Positions 1 through 12,385 of a DNA stretch of 64,000 bases are shown piece by piece (position 1 is the first letter of the stretch; each line of letters starts with the position of its first letter). This DNA is from Rutidosis leptorrhynchoides. Its lineage: Eukaryota > Streptophyta > Magnoliopsida > Asterales > Asteraceae. The notes beneath the pieces are model-generated. The model was given only the letters and a program-made list of their open reading frames with translations, was not told where the DNA came from and did no database searches. The stretch lies in contig NC_092341.1 of NCBI RefSeq assembly GCF_046630445.1, positions 220,067,501 to 220,131,500 on the forward strand, given 5' to 3'. The position numbers were made by a program, and so were the translations under genes.

Positions 1-3000
1 AGTGCTTGTCCCAAGCTTTTCCGAAATCAACCACGCAAGCTTGTAACATGTCCTCTAAGGTTTGAATTGTACGTTCGCTTTGTCCATCGGTTTGAGGATG
101 ATATGCGGTGCTTATGTCTAAACGCGTTCCCAACGCTTCTTGCAATGTACGCCAAAATCTAGAAACAAAACGGCCATCTCGGTCGGAGATAATCGATAAA
201 GGTACACCGTGTCGGGCTACGATCTCCTTAATGTAAAGTTGTGCAAGTTTCTCCATTTTGTCCATTTCTTTCATGGCCAGGAAGTGTGCGGATTTGGTGA
301 GACGGTCAACAATAACCCAAATGGTATCATAACCGCCCGTCGTTTTTGGTAGTTTGGTGATAAAATCCATCGTTATTCTTTCCCACTTCCATTGCGGGAT
401 CTCGGGTTGTCGAAGTAGTCCGGACAGTCTTTGGTGTTCGGCATTGACTTTGGAACATGTAAAACACTTGGAAACATAAGTAGCTACGTTCCTTTTGATG
501 TTCGGCCACCAATATAGCTGTTTAAGGTCGTGGTACATCTTATTGGCACCGGGGTGAATCGAGTATCGTGACTTATGGGCTTCATCTAAAATAAGGCTTC
601 GTAGGTCCCCATAACTAGGCACCCAAATCCTTCCGGCGAAATATCGGAGTCCGGTTTCTTTAACTTCGAATCGAGAGGTGAGGACGTTCAAGTGTTCGAG
701 AGAGATGTTTTCATCCTTGAGAGCCTCATCTTGGGCTACCCGAATTTGGCTATTAAGGTTTGTGTGGATGGTGATGTTTAAGGCTCGGACACGAAGAGGC
801 ACCGCTCTTTCTTTTCAACTTAAGGCATCGGCTACTACATTTGCCTTCCCGGGATGGTAACGAAGCTCGCAATCGTAATCGTTTAAGGTTTCAATCCACC
901 TTCGTTGTCTCATGTTTAGTTGCTTTTGATCGAAAATGTGTTGGAGGCTTTTGTGGTCGGTAAAGATAGTACTCTTGGTCCCGTAAAGATAGTGTCTCCA
1001 CATTTTAAGTGCAAAGACAACGGCTCCGAGTTCGAGATCATGTGTCGTATAGTTTCGTTCATGAATTTTGAGTTGTCGAGAAGCATAAGCAATGACTTTC
1101 GTTCGTTGCATCAATACACACCCAAAACCATGTTTCGAGGCATCACAATATACAACAAAGTCATCATTGCCTTCGGGAAGTGACAAGATAGGAGCGGTGG
1201 TTAGCTTCGTTTTCAAGATTTGGAATGTGGATTCATGTTCGGTCGCCCAGATGAATTTATTTCACTTGTGAGTCAATGCGGTTAGAGGACGTGCAACCAA
1301 AGAGAAGTTTTCGATGAATCTACGATAGTACCCGGCGAGACCCAAAAATTGACGAATGTGAGTAGGAGTAGTAGGAGTCTCCCATTTGCTAATGGCTTCG
1401 ATTTTCGTTGGATCGACTTTAATACCTTGGTCACTTACAACATGACCAAGAAATTGAACTTCCTTTAACCAAAATTCACACTTGGAGAATTTGGCATAGA
1501 GTTGTTCTTGTCTTAAAAGTTCAAGCACAAGTCGGAGATGTTGTTCGTGATCTTCTTCATTTTTAGAATAGATCAATATGTCATCGATGAACACAATAAC
1601 GAATTTATCGAGATACGGTTTGCACACGCGGTTCGTAAGATCCATGAACACCGCCGGTGCGTTAGTGAGACCAAATGGCATGACAAGGAATTCATAACTA
1701 CCATAACGAGTTCGGAAAGCGGTTTTGGGGACATCTTCCCCCTTAACCCTCAATTGATGATAACCCGAGCGGAGATCGATTTTCGAATATACACAAGACC
1801 CTTGTAGTTGATCAAAGAGGTCATCGATGCGAGGAAGAGGATATCGGTTCTTAACCGTCAATTTATTTAGTTCACGATAATCAATGCACATTCGTAGGGA
1901 TCCGTCTTTCTTTTTAACAAACAAAATCGGAGCGCCCCAAGGTGAATGGCTAGGTTGGATAAAACCACGATCAAGTAGTTCTTGGATTTTACTTTGCAAT
2001 TCTTGCATTTCAGATGGAGCGAGTCTATATGGTGCACGCGCTACGGGTGCGGCTCCCGGAATAAGATCGATTTGGAATTCAACCGGTCGATGAGGCGGAA
2101 GACCCGGCAATTCGTCGGGAAATACATCGGAATAGTCACTAACAATTGGCACATCATCGATGTGCTTCTCATCGGACTCGACTTTCTTAACGTGAGCAAG
2201 GATCGCAAAACAACCCTTACGGAGTAGTTTTCTAACTTTAACACACGAAACGAGGTTGAGTCCGGTGCAACTCTTATCGCCATAGACGATCAAAGGTTCA
2301 CCATTCTCGATAGGAATTCGGATTGCGTTAAGATCACAAAGAATGTGAGATTTCGTTTTGACTAACCAATTCATACCGATTATTACATCAAAGCTTCCTA
2401 GTTCCATGGGTATCAAATCAATTTCAAATTCCTTACCCAAAATGTTTATCGTACACCCCCGGTAATATGTGTCGGCACTTAATAGTTTCCCGTTAGCCAC
2501 TTCAATGGTATAAGTGGTATCTAATGGAAGAGGTGGAGTGCTAAAAGAATGAGTCAAAGTCTTGGATACAAAGCATTTATCGGCACCTGAATCGAATAAG
2601 CAAGAGACATAAGAATTGTTGAGAAGAAACGTACCCGTGACTAGTTCAGTGTCATCCCGGGCTTCCTCGGTGTTTATGTTGAAAGCTCGGCCGCGCGTAT
2701 TGGGGTTATCTTTCTTCTTTGGGCATGCATTTCTAAAATGACCCGTTTGGCCACATTCGTAACAAGTGCCCGTCTTTGGTGCATTGGGCCACTTTCGAGC
2801 GACGGGAGTGGCACTTTTACAATCGTTGGCCTTATGACCAACTCCTTGGCACCGGTGGCAAATTAACTTACTACATTCGCCAAAGTGATGTTTGTTGCAT
2901 TTGTTGCAAAGAGGTAGGTTCCCGGCATAACCTTTCTTGCCGTCGGAGGTGTAAGGCTTCTTAGCAAAGTTGTTGTTGCTTGATTGGGAGGGTTCCCACT

Positions 3001-3754
3001 TTCTTTTGTTGCCGCCCGATTTATCCTCGGCCTTAGGTGCCGGAACTACGATTTCGTCAACCGTTTCAATTAGTTGGCGAGCCATGTTCATAGCGGCTTG
3101 ATGAGTAGTGGGTTTGGATGACATCACCCCTTGTTTGATGCTTTTTGGAAGACCGAGCATGTAGAGCTCAATCCTTTGAGATTCGGGGTTAACAAGATTA
3201 GGACACATCAAGGATAGTTCGGCGAAGCGTTGATTATAAGCTTTAAGATCGTTTCCGACCGCTTTCAAAGCTCTTAGTTCTTCCTCAAGCTTTCGGGTTT
3301 CTTCGCGCGGAAAATATTCAACAATCATCTTTTCCTTTAGATCGGCCCAAGAGAGGGCATGAGCTTCATCGGTACCCACCGATTGAACATAGGTGTTCCA
3401 CCATGTTAGAGCAATTCCGGAGAAAGTGTGAGTGGAGTATTTGACCTTGTCTTGATCCCGGCAACCGCTTATGCTAAAGACGGCCTCGGTTTGTTCAAAC
3501 CAACGAGTAAGCACAACCGGTCCCCCGGTTCCATCATAAGTGTGGGGTTTGCACCCCATGAAAGCTTTGTAGGAGCACCCTTCGCTAGAGTTACCGGCTC
3601 CTTGGTTGTTGTTGTTGTTGTTGTTGTTGTTGTGGTTGTTATTATTATTGTTGTTGGATGAGTGACCGGCCATGGCCGCATCTACGGCGGTGGCTATCAT
3701 CCGTTCGAGAGCTTGTTCGGGAGTTTCATTGCGGCGTACACGACGAGGAGCCAT
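1..3754 (-). pseudogene. gag-pol polyprotein of element F, two in-frame stops, 3' end outside window
   Basis: Encodes capsid, protease, RT, RNase H and integrase for retrotransposition. Start chosen at the MAPRRVRRN methionine (3754). A further in-frame ATG lies 9 codons upstream. Visible in order: poly-Asn stretch; retrotransposon gag domain (about residues 80-190); three zinc knuckles ([40 protein letters not shown]); protease active site [11 protein letters not shown] with [11 protein letters not shown]; RNase H with YCDAS and TDHKSL. Frame is kept throughout but TGA stops interrupt at about 1262-1264 (RT/RNase H) and 815-817 (after VVADALS). Past 814 the frame is open to position 1 and shows the integrase zinc finger (H-H-CFTC), SDRDGRF and the Glu of the DDE triad. 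Only two nonsense changes in about 3.7 kb suggest a fairly young copy. Confidence 0.92.
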
Positions 3755-4163
3755 TGTTCCTTCAAGACACAAGAATATCATTGATTAGTATTCTCAATAA
3801 TACTAACCGTGATATAGAATAAAGATAAAGAGAAGTTTTTCCTCGACTCGCCTTAAATTCTTTATGTCATAATGTCGGAACGTTCATATGAGTCACCGTA
3901 ATATAATCCCGGAAATTATATTACCCTGATTCATATGTGCATTCGACATCATTTCATATAGTCAAGGTGGCGCGTCAATCAAATTAAACAACGTGAGATT
4001 AAGATGAACTAAGAGTAGATATGAGTAGAAGCGTTCGAGTATAAATGCACAAGTAGTCAAGTAATTCCTACTTCAAGTCTATATGCCGGTTGTAGTCTAG
4101 ACTCACCAATGTACCCTATGACTCGGGGTTGACACTAATGAACTCTAAATCCCTACAACCAAC
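3755..4163 (-). other. 5' leader of element F
   Basis: About 410 bp between the primer binding site and gag. I see no ORF of note or other recognisable signal. By contrast, element E carries two extra ORFs in the same interval. Confidence 0.6.
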
Positions 4164-4175
4164 GCTCTGATACCA
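4164..4175 (-). promoter_or_regulatory. Primer binding site, tRNA-iMet, element F
   Basis: Reading TGGTATCAGAGC on the minus strand, complementary to the 3' end of plant initiator tRNA-Met. It lies 2 nt inside the LTR end at 4178, as expected for priming of minus-strand cDNA. Confidence 0.9.
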
Positions 4176-4177
4176 TC

Positions 4178-6449
4178 TGTAGCGACCCGACCAAATCGTC
4201 ATTGACGGCGCCGTCTACTTAGGTCCCGTTACGTGGTCATAAGTCTTTAAAACAACGTTTGACCAAAAGATATGTCGCATTCATTTCAAATGTAAAGGTT
4301 GTTCAAGTTTTACAAGAATAGTTCCACCACAAGTTACGATACAAAGTTTTAAGTACAAATGAAACTTATGCGACACAATTTAAAAGTATCCAAAAGACGC
4401 TCCATGTATGCATGTATACTCGACATCCAAAGCAAGTATCAAAATAATGAGCGGAAGCATGTATCATGTATCGTTCAAGGACCTGAGAAAAACATAGAAA
4501 TCTGTCAACGAAAACGTTGGTGAAATCATAGGTTTAAGTAAGTAAGTACAAGTGAACCACAAGATTTGCATCAATGAAATAATAGTAATACATTCCAAAA
4601 GTTTGTTTCACGAGCACCCAATTATCAAAGCTTAACATTCCATCCATTGTATACCCCATCCATAGTGCTAGAACAAACACTGATTCTCGAAAATATATTT
4701 CATCCGTAGACGGTAGCGAACCGTCAAAGATGAGGGTTGTCAACCCATATGGCCATATAACATAAGTTCTCGCTTACACCCGGCAAGTGTAACTAATGAT
4801 AATCGAATTGAGGATTTTTGTTCTAAACTCGTATGTAGAATGTTTGTTTTCCCGTTCTTGTGTTCACTTAGTTCAAAAGAATCGTTTATGTTTTCTCATC
4901 CCAAATATAAGTTCAAAAAGAGTAAAAGTGGGACTATGATCTCACCTTGAGTGCACGTACGAAAAGTACTTCACAAAATAACGTGTGCGAAGGATAGTGC
5001 TAGTCTTGACCTAAACAAATAGGTCGTATCAATAACGGTAAACACGATAGGTCAAGATGTTCAATTAGTCCTATGGCTCGTTACGACTCGATTATGTAGC
5101 ATGTGAAATCAAATTGTCAAGTTTCATGCAAGGTACAAGTATATAAACAAGTTAGGAAGGTTGCATACTCATTTGGTTAAGTTTGACAAAAAGTCAAACT
5201 TTGGTCGGTCAAAGTCAACGAAAAAGTCAACACGTTCGGGTCGTGTCCCGAACTATTTTTCTGAGGTTTTTAATCATGTATGAGCATGTTAGGACAAGTT
5301 ACATGTGAATTGGAGGTGCGTAGCATAGCAAACATTATTCGAAAATTGACCAAGTTGGACAGACCCAAATGGCGCGCCGCGCGGGTATATGGCGCGCCGC
5401 GCCATTACCTGTGCAGAGAATTCTAGCAGTTTTTAAGTTTTATGCACGAACCTAACTTCAAACAATCACCATTTATGATCCGCAAACAATCAAGACAAGT
5501 ATCTTATACCGTTGGGAAGGTAATTTGACGAGGAAAACAACTAAACACATTTCATCAATCAATCTACCTATTACAACAACCAAAACCGCATCTAATGCTT
5601 ATCATTAACCCCATACAAGTTCATAAATGCAATTCAATGATTCGGGCAACCAATTTACATGAATGATATGCCGTTTTGAAGGTAATCAAGCATACAATCC
5701 AACTAACACTTACCAATAATAATCCATGGCATTCAATGCATCAAAAGTCCATTTCAAGTTCATCAAACCCTAACTCAAATTCACCAAAATCAATAATCAA
5801 GTTCATGAAGTTTTCTAAGGCAACCTACACATCAAATTGAAGCTAGTGATGCTAGTAACACAATTAAAACACCAACTTTTAACATCTAACAACATATGAT
5901 CATCCAAAATTCAAGAACAACACACCAAAATTCAAGTTCATGCTAGTTACACTAAAACAACGAGATCGAGCATATAAATCATATATTCATGTTAGACTTG
6001 AGCCATAGACACTAATTAACACTTTTATAAGTTAAAAAGATCAAGAACACAAAATCTAGTGATTTTAGAAAGTTACCCAAATGAGATGAAGTTGGTACCA
6101 AAATGAAGAGGATGAAGAGAGGATCACGAATATGTAATTTATTTGGTTGCTAGCTCCTTAATCCGGATTTAGATGATGAATGAATGAATATGGAAATTGG
6201 GTGTGTTCTTGCTAGAGAGAAAGAGAGAGAGAGTGAGAGATGGTTGAATGGTGGTAATTGGGGTAGACTAGGTGACCTAGTCAACTAGTTTGCCCCGTGT
6301 CAATTTTAGTCCCTCGAGTTTGTAGTCGGGTGCGGAAAATACCTAAACGGAATATTTTAAAACGCGTATTAACGGGAGATGTTGTAAACATATAACAGAG
6401 TTTAAATTAGTATAACGGAAAAGAAAACGGAAAAAGGTGGGATGTTACA
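4178..6449 (-). repeat. 5' LTR of element F (2272 bp)
   Basis: Bounded by TG...CA (plus-strand TGTAGCGACC ... GATGTTACA). Its inner end is next to the primer binding site and its outer end cuts the integrase frame of element E. No coding content. It contains the paired GGCGCGCC motif at 5369-5402 and a short (GA)n stretch near 6220-6238. Confidence 0.88.
5369..5402. repeat. Paired GC-rich motif ATGGCGCGCCGCGC in LTR of F
   Basis: Two copies of the 14-mer, starting at 5369 and 5389 (20-bp period), each containing the 8-bp palindrome GGCGCGCC. This is an island of CpG in an AT-rich LTR. No TATA box is evident just downstream on the minus strand. Confidence 0.85.
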
Positions 6450-9400
6450 TCGGAGACATGCACTTTCTACCATAAAGTGCCTCAAACGGCGCCATCTCAA
6501 TACTAGAATGATAACTGTTGTTGTAGGAAAATTCTGCTAACGGTAGGTGTCGATCCCAACTGTTTCCGAAATCAATAACACATGCTCGTAGCATGTCTTC
6601 AAGCGTTTGTATCGTCCTTTCGCTCTGCCCATCAGTTTGTGGATGATAGGCAGTACTCATGTCTAGACGAGTCCCCAATGCTTGTTGCAATGTCTGCCAG
6701 AACCTTGAAACAAATCTACCATCCCTATCAGAGATAATAGAGACGGGTATTCCATGTCTGAAGACAACCTCCTTCAAATATAATCGCGCCAATTTCTCCA
6801 TTTTGTCATCTCCTCTCATTGGCAGGAAGTGTGCTGACTTGGTGAGACGATCAACTATTACCCAAATAGTATCATAACCACTTGCAGTCCTTGGCAATTT
6901 AGTAATGAAATCCATGGTAATGTTTTCCCATTTCCATTCCGGGATTTCAGGTTGTTGTAGTAGACCTGATGGTTTCTGATGTTCAGCTTTGACCTTAGAA
7001 CACGTCAAACATTCTCCTACATATTTAGCAATATCGGCTTTCATACCCGGCCACCAAAAGTGTTTCTTGAGATCTTTATACATCTTCCCCGCTCCGAGAT
7101 GTATTGAATATCTGGTTTTATATGCTTCTTTGAGTACCATTTCTCTCACATCTCCAAATCTTGGTACCCAAATTCTATCAGCCCTATATCGGGTTCCATC
7201 TTCCCGAATATTAAGATGTTTCTCTGATCCTTTGGGTATCTCATTCTTCAACTTTCCTTCTTTTACAACCCCCTGTTGTGCCTCCTTTATTTGAGTAGTA
7301 AGGTTAGTACGAATAATTATATTCATCGCTTTTACCCGTATAGGTTCTCTGTCCTTTCTACTCAAAGCGTCGGCTACCACATTCGCCTTCCCCGGGTGGT
7401 ATCGAATCTCAAAATCATAATCATTCAACAGTTCAATCCACCTGCGTTGTCTCATATTCAGTTGCTTCTGATTAAATATATGTTGGAGACTTTTGTGGTC
7501 GGAATATATAATACTTTTGACCCCATATAAATAATGCCTCCAAGTCTTTAATGTAAAAACAACAGCACCCAATTCCAAATCGTGAGTTGTATAATTTTGC
7601 TCGTGAATCTTCAATTGTCTAGACGCATAAGCAATCACCTTCATTCGTTACATTAATATACAACCGAGACCTTGCTTTGATGCATCACAATAAATCACAA
7701 AATCATCATTCCCTTCAGGCAATGACAATATAGGTGCCGTAGTTAGCTTTTTCTTCAATAACTGAAACGCCTTCTCTTGTTCATCCTTCCATTCAAATTT
7801 CTTCCCTTTATGCGTTAATGCAGTCAATAGTTTTGCTATTTTGGAGAAATCTTGGATGAATCTTCTGTAGTAACCAGCCAATCCTAAAAATTGATGTATA
7901 TGCTTCGGAGTTTTTGGGGTTTCCCACTTTTCAACGGTTTCGATCTTTACTGGGTCCACCTGGATAACTTCTTTGTTTACTATGTGACCGAGGAATTGAA
8001 CTTCTTCCCACCAAAATGCACACTTTGAAAACTTAGCGTACAGTTTTTCTTTCCTCAATACTTCTAGCACTTTTCTCAAATGTTCTTCGTGTTCTTGATC
8101 ATTCTTTGAGTAAATAAGTATGTCATCGATGAAAACAATGACAAACTTGTCAAGATATGGCCCACACACTCGGTTCATAAGGTCCATGAACACAGCTAGT
8201 GCGTTAGTCAATTCAAACGGCATAACCATAAACTCGTAATGACCATAACGCGTCCTAAAAGCAGTTTTTGGAATATCATCCTCCTTTACTCGCATTTGAT
8301 GATATCCAGAACGTAAATTGATTTTTGAATAAACCGACGAGCCTTGTAGTTGATCAAATAAGTTGTCAATTCTCGGCAGTAGATAACGGTTTTTGATGGT
8401 AAGTTTATTCAACTCTTTGTAGTCAATACACAACCTAAATGTACCATCCTTCTTCTCGACGAACAAAACAGGAGCTCCCCATGGTGATGTGCTTGGTTGA
8501 ATGAAACCACGTTCTAATAGTTCTTGCAGTTGGCTTTGCAGTTCTTTCATCTCGCTGGGTGTGAGTCTGTAAGGAGCACGAGCTATTGGTGCAGCTCCTG
8601 GTACAAGATCTATTTGAAATTCAACAGATCGATGTGGAGGTAGTCCCGGTAATTCTTTCGGAAATACATCGGGAAATTCTTTTGCGACGGGAACATCATT
8701 GATGCTCTTTTCTTCAGTTTGTACTTTCTCAACATGTGCTAGAACAGCATAGCAACCTTTTCTTATTAGTTTTGGTGCCTTCAAATTACTAATAAGATGT
8801 AGCTTCGTGTTGCCCTTTTCTCCGTACACCATTAAGGGTTCTCCTTCTTCTCGTACAATGCGAATTGCATTTTTGTAACATACGATCTCTGCTTTCATCT
8901 CCTTCAGCCAGTCCATACCAACTATTACATCAAAACTCCCTAACTCTACTGGTATCAAGTCAATCTTAAATATTTCGCTAACCAGTTTAATTTCTCGATT
9001 CCGGCATATATAATCTGCTGAAATTAATTTACCGTTTGCTAATTCGAGTAAAAATTTACTATCCAACGGCGTCAATGGACAACTTAATTTAGCACAAAAA
9101 TCTCTACTCATATAGCTTCTATCCGCACTCGAATTAAATAAAACGTAAGCAGATTTATTGTCAATAAGAAACGTACCCGTAACAAGCTCCGGGTCTTCCT
9201 GTACCTCTGCCACATTAATATTGAAAACTCTTCCGCGACCTTGTCCATTTGTGTTCTCCTGGTTCCGGCAATTTCTAATAATGTGGCCCGGTTTTCCACA
9301 TTTATAACAAACTACATTGGCATAACTTGCTCCGACACTACTTGCTCCACCATTACTCGTTCCGACACCATTTGTTCTTGTCGTTCTGTTAACCCCTGGT

Positions 9401-10407
9401 CCATAGACCTCACACTTCGCCGTGCTATGACCATTTCTTTTACAGTTGTTGCAAAATTTGGTGCAAAACCACGAGTGATACTTTTCACACCTTTGGCATA
9501 GCTGCTTCTGATTATTGCTGTTGTTGCGGTTGTTATTGTTATTGTTATTGGGATGATTGTTGTAGTTGTTGTTGTTGCTGTTGTTGTTGTGCCGTTTGTT
9601 GTAGTTACGATTGATGTTGCGATTGTTGGGATAGTTGTTGTTGTTTTGGTGACTCTTATCACCATTTTCCTCCCACTTTCTTTTGACTAACTTCACGTTG
9701 GCCTCTTTGGCTGCCTGTTCTTTAATTCTTCCCTCAATCTGGTTTACTAGTTTGTGAACCATTCTACATGCCTTTTGTATGGAGGCAGGCTCGTGTGAAC
9801 TTATATCTTCTTGGATTCTCTCCGGTAACCCTTTCACAAATGCGTCGATCTTCTCTTCCTCATCTTCGAACGCTCTCGGACACAATAGGCACAATTCTGT
9901 GAATCGTCTTTCGTACAAAGTAATATCGAATCCCTGTGTTCGTAACCCTCTAAGTTCTGACTTGAGCTTATTGACCTCGGTTCTGGGATAGTACTTCTCG
10001 TTCATCAAGTGCTTGAATGCTGACCACGGTAGCGCGTAAGCAACATCTTGACCCACTTGCTCTAGATAGGTATTCCACCATGTTAACGCAATACCTGTGA
10101 AGGTATGCGTAGCGTACTTCACTTTGTCTCCTTCAGCACACTTACTTATGGTAAACACCGATTCAACTTTCTTGGTCCACCATTTTAATCCGATTGGTCC
10201 TTTAGTCCCATCAAATTCTGAAGGTTTGCAGGCAGTGAATTCCTTGTAGGAACATCCTACACGATTTCTTGCGCTGTTAGCTGTATTGCTAGATTCAGAG
10301 TTATTGTTGGTATGTAGCGCGGCCTGTACTGTGGCTATGTTCGAAGCAAGAAAGGCACGAAATTCCTCTTCGCTCATATTCAAGGTGTGTCGAGTAGTCA
10401 GTGCCAT
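6450..10407 (-). pseudogene. gag-pol polyprotein of element E, one stop, truncated by insertion of F
   Basis: Start taken at the MALTTRH methionine (10407). An in-frame ATG also exists 12 codons upstream at 10443. Domains in order: gag ([10 protein letters not shown] ... LCLLCPRAF); Asn-rich linker; three zinc knuckles ([40 protein letters not shown]); protease; RT with [11 protein letters not shown]; RNase H; integrase with H-H-CLTC, SDRDGRF and the DDE Glu in SERTIQTLE. Lesions seen: protease active site reads FNSSADRS where F has FDSGADKC, so the catalytic Asp is Asn; one in-frame TAA at about 7648-7650 (after GCILM, a Gln codon in F); integrase ends at codon GRKCMSP where the LTR of F begins. 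The copy is non-functional on at least three counts. Confidence 0.92.
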
Positions 10408-10781
10408 TTCCTTCAAAATAGTCAAATGAAACAATTTAATCATACAGAATATTAAGAGTAGTCAATAGTATCTCGTAGCATAATATGAACTCATTTATAA
10501 AAGCTTATTCTTCATATTAGCGTTTTATAATTTTAAATTCGGGTACTACCTACCCGTTAAGTTCATACTTACTAGCTAATATACAATTCAACTACTACAA
10601 TTCCATATGAAAAACTGATTATAAAAATATATCACATACAAATATTCTTCAAACTTACAACTTCGCTATATTACATATAACATGAAATATAGTACACTAT
10701 GATACAAGACAGTTTTGAAGATAAACCTAGTTAATACGCAAGTTGTTCAGCAAAGGAAATAAAGACACGTAATTCATAAGT
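10408..10781. other. Spacer between F-box pseudogene and gag in element E
   Basis: About 370 bp of AT-rich sequence. I see no ORF or motif in it. Confidence 0.5.
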
Positions 10782-11423
10782 CTAGAAACAAGTCATGCAT
10801 TCTGGTTTTACTAAGACGACTTCCCATCCTTGGTCTTGTGGAAAATAACCGTTATGACCATTAGCTAGGCAGCATGTTGTAATGTCGTCAAAAGGACAAG
10901 GGTTTCGTAATGTCCAATAGCCCCGTAATAATCTAAAAACCTTGTTTCTCACCCCAACTACTGAATTCGTCACTTATGGGAAAGTTTTATTTAAAAGCTG
11001 CAATCTGATGTTCTTTTTCTCACTTTGGTAAGAAGCGAACATCACTAACCCATAAGCATAACATGCTTCTTTATGTTGCATGTTAGAAGCTCTTTCTAAT
11101 TCATGAAATCCTATGTTGGGATATGTTGAGTCAAAATAGGTTCTTAACCCGTAGCGTAAAATTGCATTTGGGTTCCCCGCATTTAACTCTTTAAAGAAAA
11201 CATGGCGTAACTTAAAGTCTCCTCAATGTGATATACCCCACCTATCAAAGGAAAGCCTTTTATAAACTAAGGCATTTCTGTAAAGTCTTTCAAATGTTTG
11301 ACAAGTTAATTTCGCCCTAACTAAATGCGCTGATGAATTCTGACCGACTCTAGACAAGATTTCCTCAATCATATCCTCTGGTAGGTCTTCTAAAATATTC
11401 GGTTGTCTACCCTTAACGTCCAT
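10782..11423 (-). pseudogene. F-box protein gene (At1g67623-like family) captured in element E, two in-frame stops
   Basis: One reading frame of about 213 codons, broken by TGA near 11223 and TAA near 10974. Residues 10-55 form an F-box (LPEDMIEEILSRVG, then LVRAKLTCQTFERLY ... SFDRW), the SKP1-binding module of SCF ubiquitin ligases. After the first stop the same frame gives FKELNAGNPNAILRYGLRTYF and HELERASNMQHKEACYAYGL, the Sel1/TPR-like region typical of the plant At1g67623-like F-box family. After the second stop it gives a Cys/Trp-containing tail (FRLLRGYWTL, CPFDD). The whole homology is present in frame, so this was once a complete gene. It lies in the same orientation as gag and inside the retroelement's 5' region, which implies transduplication by the element. 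The family assignment is from memory. Confidence 0.75.
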
Positions 11424-11552
11424 TTTATTTTTATACTATAAAATAGACAAGGATTAGATTCGTAATAACAAACAATACAAGCAATTTTTACATACAACAT
11501 AAAAGTACAAGCACACTACAATACATTTATTATACAACATGCTCACATCCCT

Positions 11553-12176
11553 TTAATATGAATCACTGGTTTCTTCTTCTTCGGACTTGGTTCTTTTTCC
11601 TAATCTTCTAGGGATATATGATGTTCCTCTAATACGATTCGTCATTTTCCACATTGGTTTAGAAAAACCTGGTGGTTTAGAGGTTCCCAGATTATTATCA
11701 CGATATTGAAAATACGGGCGTTGACGGTACATATAAAGTTCATCGGGGTCGGAATCAGATTTCTCTATTTTGATGCCTTTTTCCTTATTATTTTCTTTTG
11801 CCTCATTAAATTGGGTCGGGGTAATTTCTATAACATCATCGGAATCCTCCTCAGGATCCGATTCATCGGAAAATTGGTAATTTTTCCAATATTTTGCTTC
11901 CTTAGCGGAAACACCATTGACCATTATTAACTTTGGTCCATTGGTTGATGATTTTCTTTTATTTGACCGGTTTTCTATGGTTCCTACTATTCCCCCCTCC
12001 GGAAGCTCTTCTTCTTCCGGTTCCTCTTCTTCTGGTTCCTCTTCTTCCGGTTCCTCTTCTTCCGGTTCCGTTTCCTCTTCTTCCGGTTCTTCGGGAACTT
12101 GTGAATCTTGCCAATATATATTCGACTCTTCGTTATTATTAGGTGAGTCAATGGGATTTGTGCTAGAGGTAGACAT
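11553..12176 (-). CDS. Acidic 207-residue ORF of unknown function, first gene in element E
   Basis: Intact ORF between leader and F-box pseudogene, same orientation as gag-pol. Residues 1-28 are Ser/Asn-rich. About 29-60 is a Glu/Pro run built from repeated PEEEE units (DNA minisatellite at about 12005-12095). A short basic patch NRSNKRKSS follows, then a second acidic cluster SDESDPEEDSDD, and a C-terminal GKRTKSEEEETSDSY. No known domain recognised and no transmembrane segment. The charge pattern with a KRK patch would fit a nuclear, chromatin- or histone-interacting protein, but that is inference. It has stayed open while the neighbouring F-box gene and gag-pol have stops. This may reflect chance in a low-complexity frame. 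It is too repetitive for homology by eye. Confidence 0.6.
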   Translation of the reverse strand: MSTSSTNPIDSPNNNEESNIYWQDSQVPEEPEEEETEPEEEEPEEEEPEEEEPEEEELPEGGIVGTIENRSNKRKSSTNGPKLIMVNGVSAKEAKYWKNYQFSDESDPEEDSDDVIEITPTQFNEAKENNKEKGIKIEKSDSDPDELYMYRQRPYFQYRDNNLGTSKPPGFSKPMWKMTNRIRGTSYIPRRLGKRTKSEEEETSDSY

Positions 12177-12385
12177 CTATCACACAATATCAAACATGTT
12201 AAGAGATTAATATATCACATAATATTTACATGTTAATAATATATAGTTTCCAACAAAAATGTTAAGCAATCATTTTTAAAGAAAACATGGTCGAAGTCCA
12301 GACTCACTAATGTATCCTAACAAACTCGATAAGACACACTAATGCAAATTTTCTAGTTCTCTAAGACCAACGCTCGGATACCAAC
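12177..12385 (-). promoter_or_regulatory. Leader and tRNA-iMet primer binding site of element E
   Basis: The minus strand of 12372-12383 reads TGGTATCCGAGC, one mismatch from the canonical tRNA-iMet site. The adjoining leader (about 12290-12371) is clearly homologous to the leader of element D at 15848-15928 (shared GTCCAGACTCACTAATG and GACACACTAATGCAA), so E and D belong to one family. Confidence 0.85.

Larger units (their letters stand above)
1..6449 (-). mobile_element. Chromovirus-type Ty3/gypsy element F (cut by window edge)
   Basis: LTR retrotransposon on the minus strand. Seen: a 5' LTR (4178-6449), a tRNA-iMet primer binding site, gag, protease, reverse transcriptase, RNase H and most of integrase running off position 1. 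The pol order PR-RT-RH-INT defines Ty3/gypsy. The RT and RNase H style ([24 protein letters not shown]) is that of Tekay/Del chromoviruses, although the chromodomain would lie outside the window. The LTR ends (TG...CA) abut integrase codons of element E at 6449/6450, so F is inserted in E. The expected 5-bp target duplication copy on this side is TCGGA (6450-6454). Its partner and the 3' LTR must lie left of position 1. Confidence 0.9.
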
